Made by a program: the position numbers and the translations under genes
From: Candidatus Bathyarchaeota archaeon
Lineage (GTDB): Archaea > Thermoproteota > Bathyarchaeia > Bathyarchaeales > Bathycorpusculaceae
Length of the DNA stretch: 15,829 bases
NCBI GenBank assembly: GCA_016649625.1
Contig: JAENXI010000005.1
Span: 1-15,829, forward strand
Reading direction: 5' to 3'
The notes under the pieces: generated by a model
Database searches by the model: none
Seen by the model: the letters and a program-made list of their open reading frames with translations, nothing else
What the model was told of the DNA's origin: nothing
Shown: piece after piece, positions 6,833 through 13,842 of the stretch
How positions within the stretch are numbered: position 1 is the first letter of the stretch
Layout of the letters: the number at the start of each line of letters is the position of its first letter

Positions 6833-7894
6833 ATGTTCTCTCCAAAGAAATTATTAGCTGTTCTACTTATAACAGCTTTTTTTGCTTCTTCAAATATTGT
6901 TAATGGATTTCCTAGTGGAGGCGAATATCCTCCAACCTTTACCTCTCAGAGTGGGGATTGGTATGATAGTTGGGGTTTTAATCGTAACGTGTACTGGGGT
7001 GATGATGGCTATCTTCCCAATATCGCTTATGAGTCTATAGGTTCTGATAAAGAATTGGCTTATAGTTTAGGTGAATGGTTTAGGGGTAATTATGATCAAA
7101 GAGTTGAGAGAGCTGAAGCAATTTTAGATTATGTTCAAAGATGGACTGATTATGGATATGATGAAGATAATGTATTCAAAGACAATATACCTCAAGAAGA
7201 GTGGGCCTGGAATGCGGATGAAATGGCTCACATGTTTGATGAAACCAACAATATTGTAGCCATAGGGGATTGTGAAGACATGTCTTTCTTATGCGCAACT
7301 ATTTATCTATCTGCAGGATTTGATGTTGCTATAATTTCTCCTCCTGCACATGTTGCACTATTGATTTGGCTTCCTGAATATGATAATGCTAACTATTACT
7401 GGGATATTCCTGATGATGGAAGAGAATACGGTTGGATTTGGGTTGAAGCTACTGGAGAAGCAAATCCTCTGGGTTGGACTCCTCCAGATTTTGATGATGG
7501 TGATTGGATTAGTTATCCTTTAAGTATTTCAAGAATTACTGTCAATTTTTTTCCACAATATCCTCAGGTTGATGACGAGGTCTTAGTTCAAGTTAAGGTT
7601 GATTCTTCTATTGGGACCGCAAGTAAAGTGTTGTTAACTTATTCAGTTGGCGTTAGCAACAATGTTGTCGATATGAACAAAACTGGTTCAATATATGAAG
7701 CATCTATTCCCAAACAACCTGAGAATACTCACGTTATCTGTAGCGTTTCTGTAGACGGTATAGAAGATTTAACAAGCCCATATAAATTTGAATACACAGT
7801 AGGAGAAACAACTGAATTTTCACCTTTCATAATAGAAATTGGTATTGTTTTAGTAATTATTATTTTTCTAATACTCATCATTAAACGGTTATAA
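6833..7894 (+). CDS. Secreted, C-terminally anchored transglutaminase-like protein
   Basis: A 353-residue extracellular protein. A signal peptide covers about 1-25 (KK, a hydrophobic core, NIVNG). A transglutaminase-like domain follows at about 75-225, with C147 in GDCEDMSFL, H173 in PPAHVALLIW and E205 in WIWVEATGE as the likely triad; Glu stands where Asp is usual. An Ig-like beta domain spans about 232-323, and a membrane helix (about 331-350) ends in KRL, leaving the enzyme outside. Many archaeal proteins with this fold act as peptidases or cross-linking enzymes on surface proteins; the substrate here is unknown. The start follows GAGGTGA at 6823-6829. It lies downstream of the DUF350-like gene and the DEPGG gene, and I infer a joint surface function. 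The domain call is confident; activity is not proven because of the Glu. Confidence 0.83.
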   Translation: MFSPKKLLAVLLITAFFASSNIVNGFPSGGEYPPTFTSQSGDWYDSWGFNRNVYWGDDGYLPNIAYESIGSDKELAYSLGEWFRGNYDQRVERAEAILDYVQRWTDYGYDEDNVFKDNIPQEEWAWNADEMAHMFDETNNIVAIGDCEDMSFLCATIYLSAGFDVAIISPPAHVALLIWLPEYDNANYYWDIPDDGREYGWIWVEATGEANPLGWTPPDFDDGDWISYPLSISRITVNFFPQYPQVDDEVLVQVKVDSSIGTASKVLLTYSVGVSNNVVDMNKTGSIYEASIPKQPENTHVICSVSVDGIEDLTSPYKFEYTVGETTEFSPFIIEIGIVLVIIIFLILIIKRL

Positions 7895-7988
7895 AGTAAA
7901 ATCTCTTCTTGTTTCAGGTATTGTTAGTGAACTTATTGTTAAAAAGATTTAATTATTATTTATTCAAATCATACTTTGAGGCTCACAA

Positions 7989-8594
7989 TTGAGAAAACCA
8001 TTTATCGAGTTTGTTGAGAATCAATTAAATTTCAAAGCTTTAATAATTACTTGTGGTCTTCCTGGAACTTGGAAAACTGAAACTGCTGCAGAGATATCAA
8101 AGATAAAAGGCTACCGTATTTTTCGAAGTGATATAATTAGACTTGAAGTTTTAAAGAATGAGGATGTTTTTGATCCCATAATTGCTTCAAATATGAATAA
8201 ACGAATGGCAGTATATAATGAATTGTTTCGTCAAGCAGAAGAGTTTATTAGCACAACGAAAGAAACTGCAATTCTGGACGCCACTTTTGTAACTCAAGAA
8301 TTGAGAGAAAAAGCCGCTAAAATTGCAGCAAATCATAATATGGTTTTTTTAATTCTCCAAACAAGTTGTTCAGAAGAAGCATCTATTAATAGAATTATGC
8401 GAAGAACTAAAGAGAATTACGAATCAAATGCTTTAACAGCAGAAGCTTATCAGAATAATAAGAAAAAATTTGAACCAGTTGAGATAAATAGCTTAAAAAA
8501 ATTGAGTCCAAATCTTAAAATTATGCATTTGATCGTTGAGACTGAATATGATCCGCCAGAGAAATGGTATTTCGTAGGCATGAAGAAATTATAG
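7989..8594 (+). CDS. P-loop predicted kinase (COG0645-like AAA/zeta-type)
   Basis: A 201-residue cytoplasmic P-loop phosphotransferase. The Walker A motif is GLPGTWKT (23-30), with Trp where Gly or Ser is usual. It is followed by RSDIIR (46-51), which fits the substrate-side Asp of these kinases (D48), then the LDATF strand (96-100), and an arginine-rich lid RIMRR (135-139). The TTG start at 7989 has GAGG at 7978-7981. In many bacteria this type of kinase is fused to the C-terminus of an aminoglycoside-phosphotransferase-like protein of the COG2187 type; such a protein is encoded separately, on the other strand, at 9491-10513. The PHP gene starts 17 bases after its stop. The substrate is unknown. 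Confidence 0.78.
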   Translation: MRKPFIEFVENQLNFKALIITCGLPGTWKTETAAEISKIKGYRIFRSDIIRLEVLKNEDVFDPIIASNMNKRMAVYNELFRQAEEFISTTKETAILDATFVTQELREKAAKIAANHNMVFLILQTSCSEEASINRIMRRTKENYESNALTAEAYQNNKKKFEPVEINSLKKLSPNLKIMHLIVETEYDPPEKWYFVGMKKL

Positions 8595-8611
8595 CCTGGT
8601 GAAAATTAATA

Positions 8612-9475
8612 ATGATAATTGATCTGCATACTCATTCAAACAATTCTGACGGTTCCTTGAGTGTTAAAAAAATTATTGAAATTGCTAAGCTTAGAAATAT
8701 TTCCATGTTGTCAATAACAGACCATGATTCAATATTTTGTCAAGAACTAGCTTCATCTATAGCAAATAAAAATGGAATTCGTTACATCACTGGTGTTGAA
8801 TTAAATATCACATTGACACATTCTCAAACTCATAGTCAAAAACCAATTTATTTAGATTTTCTAGGTTACAATTTCGACTCAGATAATAGTCAATTGCAGA
8901 ATAAATTGCAACAAATGGCAAAGTATCGTCATAAAAGAACTGAAAAAATATTAAAAAAATTAAATACTGAATTTAGAAAAGAACAAATCAAGGAACTGAC
9001 CAAAGATGATTTGGATAAAATTCAATATTCAGTTGAAAGTGTATTTGGACGCCCCCATATTGCAGATTATCTAGTTAGAACAGGAATTGTTAAAAACAGA
9101 AACGAAGCTTTTGATAAATATCTTGTTAAATGCAATGTTCCAAAATATCCTCTGTTCCTTGAAGATGCCTCTAAATTACTGCGGAATGCAGGTGGAAAAA
9201 TTATGCTTGCTCATCCTAATGACCCTCATGGAACTTCATTACTAACATTAACCAAAATTTTAGATAAACAAACAGAGATAATAACAGATTCATTTCTTCA
9301 GTTTATTGATGGTATAGAGTGTTGGCATTCTAGAAATGATGTTAAAACAACTAATCACTATGTAAACTATGCAAAAGAACATGGTTTAATGATGACTGGG
9401 GGAAGTGATTGTCACCAAAAACCCATTATCATGGGAACTGTGAATGTTCCAGCTTTTGTTGCAAAACAATTTTAG
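8612..9475 (+). CDS. PHP-domain phosphoesterase (YciV/RNase AM-like)
   Basis: A 287-residue PHP hydrolase. The metal-binding residues of the family are present: H6 and H8 (DLHTHS), D13, D37-H38-D39 (ITDHDS), E63 (TGVEL), H149 (GRPHIA), H201 (LAHP), and D266 and H268 (GSDCH). The order and length match the YciV/TrpH branch, whose members remove phosphate from 3',5'-nucleoside bisphosphates or trim 5' ends of RNA. The ATG at 8612 is 9 bases after GGTGA (8598-8602) and 17 bases after the kinase gene, suggesting co-transcription. An insertion rich in His, Ser and Gln (about 68-77) follows E63. Which nucleotide or RNA it acts on cannot be told from sequence. Confidence 0.87.
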   Translation: MIIDLHTHSNNSDGSLSVKKIIEIAKLRNISMLSITDHDSIFCQELASSIANKNGIRYITGVELNITLTHSQTHSQKPIYLDFLGYNFDSDNSQLQNKLQQMAKYRHKRTEKILKKLNTEFRKEQIKELTKDDLDKIQYSVESVFGRPHIADYLVRTGIVKNRNEAFDKYLVKCNVPKYPLFLEDASKLLRNAGGKIMLAHPNDPHGTSLLTLTKILDKQTEIITDSFLQFIDGIECWHSRNDVKTTNHYVNYAKEHGLMMTGGSDCHQKPIIMGTVNVPAFVAKQF

Positions 9476-9490
9476 ATCTACTTCTCTTCA

Positions 9491-10513
9491 TTAAGCTAAA
9501 ATCTTAGCATATTTAGCTGCTAAGTTAAAGTAAGCTTTTGCCTCGTTTGCTGCTTTTTCTTTTTCATTGATTCCAATATTTGTATCTTCTAGTCTAAAAC
9601 TGACAACTTTTCCTCGTACATACGCCCTGTAACATTTATAAAAAGGAAGTAGTTTTTCAGATTCCTTATCTCCAGAATATTTAATATATTTTTCAACAAG
9701 ATAACTAGCTAGCATGGATTTATTTTTGAATTCTAAGTCCATAGCCAAGAAACCAATGTCAGCTGCTACATCTGAATATCTAATCCTATCGTTAAATTCA
9801 ATTGCATCAAAAATGTAAATCTGGTCCGCTACAAAAATGTTCCCCGAGTGAATATCTCCATGGCAATATTTCACCCTGCCATTAGCCATCCGATTTCTAA
9901 ACATATATTTTTTATTTTCTATGAAATCATCAATTAATTCGCGTATTAATTCAAAATTTTTTTGTGATATGGTTTTTCCAATAAACGGTTGGGATTGATC
10001 AAAATTCTCTTTCCAATTAATTTCTACTATAGGATCTATTTTTGGATGGTAACCCAAATTACCTGAATTAATTTTATCTTCAATTTTCAAATGAAATTTA
10101 GCTATTATTTTCGCTATCCGATTAATAATTTTCTTACCTATTTTATTTTCTTCAAGGAGCCTATTCATAAGATATTTTTGAGGTATACGTTTCATCTTGA
10201 CAGCATATTCTATAGTCTTTCCTTTACCATTAATTTCAATTAAATCAGATTTAGTAATTGGAACAACTTCAAGATACATATCTTTGCATAATATTCTGTT
10301 TATCTCAAGCTCTTTTTCACAGAATTTTTTCCTTTTTTCAAGAGATCCAAAATCTAAGAAACCAAAATTTACAGCCTTTTTTACTTTATAAACAAATTTT
10401 TCTGTTAGAAAAACAAAAGAAATGTGAGTTTGAATCAGTTCAATTTTACCTGGATTGAATTTATATGCACTCGGTTTTTTTAAAGCTTCAACTATTTCAT
10501 TTTGGTCGAGCAA
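9491..10513 (-). CDS. Aminoglycoside-phosphotransferase-like kinase (COG2187)
   Basis: A 340-residue protein-kinase-like fold enzyme. A probable ATP-binding lysine is at K43 in FVYKVKK, followed by the family pattern NFGFLDF. The catalytic loop is CHGDIHSGN (217-225: D220, N225) and the metal-binding motif is IFDAIEFND (D236, E239). This HGDxHxxN...DxIEF signature marks the COG2187 group, which is probably not an antibiotic-resistance enzyme in this setting. Bacterial members often carry a C-terminal P-loop kinase domain; here the protein ends after the APH-like fold and a similar P-loop kinase is encoded nearby at 7989-8594. It converges on the PHP gene with only 15 bases between the stops. 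Substrate unknown. Confidence 0.83.
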   Translation of the reverse strand: MLDQNEIVEALKKPSAYKFNPGKIELIQTHISFVFLTEKFVYKVKKAVNFGFLDFGSLEKRKKFCEKELEINRILCKDMYLEVVPITKSDLIEINGKGKTIEYAVKMKRIPQKYLMNRLLEENKIGKKIINRIAKIIAKFHLKIEDKINSGNLGYHPKIDPIVEINWKENFDQSQPFIGKTISQKNFELIRELIDDFIENKKYMFRNRMANGRVKYCHGDIHSGNIFVADQIYIFDAIEFNDRIRYSDVAADIGFLAMDLEFKNKSMLASYLVEKYIKYSGDKESEKLLPFYKCYRAYVRGKVVSFRLEDTNIGINEKEKAANEAKAYFNLAAKYAKILA

Positions 10514-10575
10514 TTTATTTCTACATCCACATTCTTCTATTTATTCTTAATTTTTGGATACAATCCTATATAGAT

Positions 10576-10585
10576 ATAGATCTAT
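10576..10585. promoter_or_regulatory. 10-bp palindrome in the divergent promoter region
   Basis: The 174-base gap between two divergent genes (10514-10687) holds the perfect palindrome ATAGATCTAT amid TATA-like sequence (TATATAGATATAGATC). It could be an operator or simply chance in AT-rich DNA. The rightward gene has a GAGGT site at 10676-10680 before ATG 10688. Confidence 0.25.
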
Positions 10586-10687
10586 TGGTTTGACTTTTAT
10601 CCAAATTAAACATAATAACTAAATATGAATTATTTTGTTTATCTAAAGGATAATAATTTTTCATTCAAACTTATTGAGGTTTTATAA

Positions 10688-12586
10688 ATGAAAAAGAAAA
10701 ATGATTCTTTAATTGAGACAAAAGAAGATGGACCCTATGTTGGCTCTGATGTTCTACATCTTAAGACTTCCAAGGGTGAGCAAGTAAAAATTACAAAAAC
10801 TATAGTTTTGTGCAGATGTGGAAAATCTAGTGCCAAACCTTTTTGTGATGGTACTCATAATAAAGTAAATTTTAAAAGTGCAAAAATTGATGGCCGTCAA
10901 CCAGACAGATTGGATGATTATGTTGGCCAGGGAATTACAATTTATGATAATAGAGGTGTTTGTTCACATATTGGGTATTGCACTGATAATCTTCCGTCAG
11001 TATTTAGAATGGGTCAAGAACCTTGGATTGATCCTGAAGGTGCTTTTGTTGATGAAATTATCAAAGTTATTAATATGTGTCCATCTGGAGCATTGAGTTA
11101 TTCTATTCATGGTGTAAAACACGATAGTCTGGAACGTAAACTTTGTGTTAGTCTAAGACGTGATGGGCCCTATCATATTGTTGGAGGTATTAACCTATCT
11201 GATTATAACAAATCAAAACCTGAGTCCAAGGAACATTACACCTTGTGTCGTTGTGGTGGATCTAAGAATAAACCCTTTTGTGACGGTACACACTGGTATA
11301 TTAAATTTAAAGATGACGAATCAAACATACCTTTGGAAAACTGTCGGGAAGTTACAATTGAAGAGTACCTAGGTAATCTCAAACGTTCTGAAGATGATTT
11401 TGAAGAGGTTATGAAAGATATACATCAAATGTCCGTTTCAGGTAAATCAATTGTTGAGCCTATGCGAACAAAGAAACATGTAATTTCATGGAATGATATA
11501 CTTATAAAAGGTGCACAACTCGCCAAGACCCCTTTAAATGATGATGTACCTGTTTCCACAAAAACAATTATTGGGCCTAAAGCAAAAAAACCATTAATTA
11601 TCCAAACTCCTATTTATGTTACTCATATGTCGTTTGGAGCTCTTTCAAAAGAAATTAAAATTGCGTTAGCCAAAGGGTCTTCGAGAGTTAAGACAGCAAT
11701 AGGTTCTGGTGAAGGGGGACTGGTTGAAGAATCACTAAAAAATTCATACAAATATATCTTTGAGTATGTACCCAATAAATACAGTGCAACTGATGAAAAC
11801 CTAAAACGAGTTGATGCAGTAGAAATTAAGATAGGCCAATCCGCAAAACCTGGTATGGGTGGACATTTACCTGGAAAAAAAGTAACTTCCGAAATCGGAA
11901 AGATTCGCGGTTACCCAACGGGATCAGACATTATTAGTCCAGCCCACTTTGATGATATTAATAATCGAGATGAGCTAAAACTCGTTGTAGATACGCTGAG
12001 AAAAAAGACAGACGGTAAACCTATTGGCATTAAAATAGCTGCAGGAAATATAGAAGCTGATTTAGAAATTGCCCTTTCTTCAAATCCTGATTTCGTAACA
12101 GTAGATGGTCGACCAGGCGCTACTGCTTCCGCGTTAAAAACTGTGAAAGATTCTACATCCCTTCCAACAATATTCGCTCTCTATCGTGCAAAAAAATATT
12201 TTGATGAAAATAACATTAAAGACGTTTCTCTCATAATTACTGGCGGGTTGCGACTTTCATCAGATTTTGTAAAAGCTCTTGCTATGGGTGCAGATGCAAT
12301 TGCTATAGGAACCGCGGCATTGATGGCTGTTGCTTGTCAACAGTATCGGATTTGTGATACTGGTGATTGCCCAGTTGGTGTTACTACCCAAAAGTCTGAG
12401 CTCATAACGAGAGTTACTATTGAACATTCTGCAAAAAAACTTGAAAATTTTTTGCGAGTATCAACTGAGGAAATAAAAACTTTTGTGCGCCTTACCGGAA
12501 ACAAAGCTGTTACTGATTTGAACAGGAATGATCTTTTCACAGTTAATACTGAGATTTCCAGGTATACAGATATTGAACATGCTTAA
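10688..12586 (+). CDS. CDGSH-ferredoxin-CDGSH-glutamate synthase FMN-domain fusion
   Basis: A 632-residue redox protein with four parts. First, a CDGSH Fe-S domain: C42-x-C44...C53-D-G-T-H57. Second, a divergent single-cluster ferredoxin (Fer4_19-like): C92, C98, then NMCPSGAL with C131. Third, a second CDGSH domain: C187-x-C189...C198-D-G-T-H202. Fourth, from about 255 to the end, the FMN-binding synthase domain of glutamate synthase: THMSFGALS, GEGGL, GQSAKPGMGGHLPG, and cluster cysteines C550, C556 and C561 (CQQYRICDTGDC). It lacks the glutaminase domain and the C-terminal beta-helix of bacterial GltB. The glycine-rich FMN loop reads DGRPGATAS rather than the usual DGR(G)G-T-G-A form. The four clusters would feed electrons from a one-electron donor to FMN. 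Glutamate synthesis from free ammonia is one option; a different FMN reaction is another. It starts at ATG 10688, 7 bases after GAGGT. Confidence 0.88.
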   Translation: MKKKNDSLIETKEDGPYVGSDVLHLKTSKGEQVKITKTIVLCRCGKSSAKPFCDGTHNKVNFKSAKIDGRQPDRLDDYVGQGITIYDNRGVCSHIGYCTDNLPSVFRMGQEPWIDPEGAFVDEIIKVINMCPSGALSYSIHGVKHDSLERKLCVSLRRDGPYHIVGGINLSDYNKSKPESKEHYTLCRCGGSKNKPFCDGTHWYIKFKDDESNIPLENCREVTIEEYLGNLKRSEDDFEEVMKDIHQMSVSGKSIVEPMRTKKHVISWNDILIKGAQLAKTPLNDDVPVSTKTIIGPKAKKPLIIQTPIYVTHMSFGALSKEIKIALAKGSSRVKTAIGSGEGGLVEESLKNSYKYIFEYVPNKYSATDENLKRVDAVEIKIGQSAKPGMGGHLPGKKVTSEIGKIRGYPTGSDIISPAHFDDINNRDELKLVVDTLRKKTDGKPIGIKIAAGNIEADLEIALSSNPDFVTVDGRPGATASALKTVKDSTSLPTIFALYRAKKYFDENNIKDVSLIITGGLRLSSDFVKALAMGADAIAIGTAALMAVACQQYRICDTGDCPVGVTTQKSELITRVTIEHSAKKLENFLRVSTEEIKTFVRLTGNKAVTDLNRNDLFTVNTEISRYTDIEHA

Positions 12587-12591
12587 TTCGA

Positions 12592-12606
12592 AGAATATTA
12601 TATTCT
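12592..12606. terminator. Inverted repeat between convergent genes
   Basis: A perfect 6-bp inverted repeat, AGAATA-TTA-TATTCT, begins 5 bases after the stop of the CDGSH-synthase gene. The remaining bases to 12746 are AT-rich with T-runs on both strands (for example around 12660-12685) and hold no gene. This would suit termination of two converging transcripts, but the stem is weak. Confidence 0.3.
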
Positions 12607-12746
12607 CTGTTTAAGTTTGTAATTGTGTTGCTTCTAAAATCCTTTTTCTATTCTAAAAAAATTTTTCGAATATAGGATTCTTTTTTCATTATTTAACACG
12701 ATAATAATTTAAAAAAAATGATATGATAGGAATATTCAAAAGTTGT

Positions 12747-12890
12747 CTATTCCTTCTTTTTCTGATTAGGCATGATATTTTTTGCCATTTCAGGCATTTT
12801 GCTGATAGACTCTTTAAGAATATCCATCATTTCCTCATTTATATCTACATCAAGAACTATCTTTACATGTCCTTTTTTTTCTTCAACCAT
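12747..12890 (-). CDS. 47-residue acidic/basic helical protein of unknown function
   Basis: A short minus-strand gene supported by a full Shine-Dalgarno GGAGGTG exactly 5 bases before the ATG. The predicted protein starts with charged residues (MVEEKKG), then a short hydrophobic strand (HVKIVLDVDI), then an amphipathic Met-rich helix (about 19-41: EEMMDILKESISKMPEMAKN) and a lysine-rich end (QKKKE). It contains six methionines after the start and no cysteine. I do not recognise a family. The strand-helix layout could be a small dimer or a regulator, but nothing proves this. It converges with the synthase gene and is divergent from the MBL-fold gene. Confidence 0.68.
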   Translation of the reverse strand: MVEEKKGHVKIVLDVDINEEMMDILKESISKMPEMAKNIMPNQKKKE

Positions 12891-12895
12891 ATTAT

Positions 12896-12902
12896 CACCT
12901 CC
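12896..12902 (-). promoter_or_regulatory. Consensus Shine-Dalgarno of the small minus-strand gene
   Basis: Read on the minus strand, this is GGAGGTG, complementary to the conserved 3' end of archaeal 16S rRNA and 5 bases from the ATG. It is one of the strongest ribosome sites in the window and is the main reason to accept the 47-codon gene. AT-rich candidate TATA boxes lie further upstream (about 12918-12940). The rest of the gap up to 13109 shows no gene. Confidence 0.7.
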
Positions 12903-13109
12903 ATTTTTTTATTTCAGATTATATAATAGTTTTTAAATAATTGTTATAATCCCAATTACAGTTTCTGTTTTAGTTAATTTGAACATTGACTATAATGTAT
13001 ATCGTCTATTTTTTGCTTGCTATGGATCTGAACACCGCGGATATGCTACTACTTTATTGTTTCAGATATCTTTTTATCGTTATGATTCCTTTTTTTTGCA
13101 GTTGATTTT

Positions 13110-13721
13110 ATGTTTTTTAAACAAGTTCAACAGCATGGAGATAATTTCTCTTACGTTATAGCTGACAAAGATTCTAGAGAAGCAGCAGTTGTTGATTCAA
13201 GTTTTAATGCAGGTAAAATAATGCAGATTCTGAAAGAAAATAACTTAGTTTTAAAATATGTTATTAATACTCATGGACACTCGGACCATATAGCTGGTAA
13301 TCCTGAATTGCGTTCAATATTGAAAGCACAGATATTAGGATATAACTATTCTAGAGCCCGTTTTGACATAGGGGTGGATGATGGTGATATTATTCACGTT
13401 GGCAAAGTTTTGATAAAAGTAATTTATACACCTGGACATACCAAAGATAGCATATCTCTTTTGGTTGGGCAGAAGAAACTGCTTACTGGTGACACATTAT
13501 TTGTTGGAGAGTGTGGTAGAACTGATCTACCTGGGGGTAGTTCTGAAGAAATGTATGATAGCCTTAATAAAATTATGAAACTTCATGATACTGTCCAAGT
13601 TTTTCCAGGTCATGATTACGGCAACGCCCGTTTTTCAACAATTGGGGCACAGAAACATTCCAACTATACATTAAAACCTCGAAGTCTTGAAGAGTTCATT
13701 CAGTTCATGAATGAACCATAA
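13110..13721 (+). CDS. Metallo-beta-lactamase-fold hydrolase (glyoxalase II/ETHE1-like)
   Basis: A 203-residue MBL-fold enzyme. Metal ligands are visible in order: H55, H57, D59 and H60 (THGHSDH), H110 (TPGHTKDS), D128 (LTGDTLF) and H168 (FPGHDYG). GRTDLPGGS (137-144) is typical of the glyoxalase II-like/persulfide-dioxygenase group. C135 lies just before it. Possible activities are thioester hydrolysis (S-lactoyl-type substrates) or oxidation of low-molecular persulfides. The LPGGS form, rather than a GRTDFQ form, leans toward the hydrolase side, but sequence alone does not settle it. The ATG at 13110 gives the usual family start; no Shine-Dalgarno is seen, so translation may be leaderless. 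With the sulfur-transfer genes in the window a sulfide-related role is tempting but unproven. Confidence 0.85.
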   Translation: MFFKQVQQHGDNFSYVIADKDSREAAVVDSSFNAGKIMQILKENNLVLKYVINTHGHSDHIAGNPELRSILKAQILGYNYSRARFDIGVDDGDIIHVGKVLIKVIYTPGHTKDSISLLVGQKKLLTGDTLFVGECGRTDLPGGSSEEMYDSLNKIMKLHDTVQVFPGHDYGNARFSTIGAQKHSNYTLKPRSLEEFIQFMNEP

Positions 13722-13831
13722 GAAAAAAATAGGTTATTACAAAAACTATTCAATATATTAAATCGAGTTATTATCAAGTTCAAGGATTAAGAATATAAAC
13801 AAAGTATCAGTAGAGGTTTTCTATATTTAAA

Positions 13832-13836
13832 GGTGA
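13832..13836 (+). promoter_or_regulatory. GGTGA ribosome site that points to an ATT start
   Basis: GGTGA stands 6 bases before ATT 13843, the same layout as the GGTGAATTTATG site used at 6833. No ATG, GTG or TTG exists in the decarboxylase frame between the in-frame stop TAA 13837-13839 and ATG 13921. A TATA-like CAATATATTAAAT at 13751-13763 could drive the transcript. Confidence 0.5.
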
Positions 13837-13842
13837 TAATTT

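Noticed and set aside
12723..12926. 67-codon plus-strand frame over the small minus-strand gene
   Set aside because: Composition (Phe/Ile/His-rich) is typical of antisense to AT-rich DNA, and it has no ribosome site; the minus-strand frame has a perfect one.
12979..13161. 60-codon plus-strand frame before the MBL gene
   Set aside because: It overlaps the clearly conserved start of the MBL-fold protein in another frame and has no Shine-Dalgarno.
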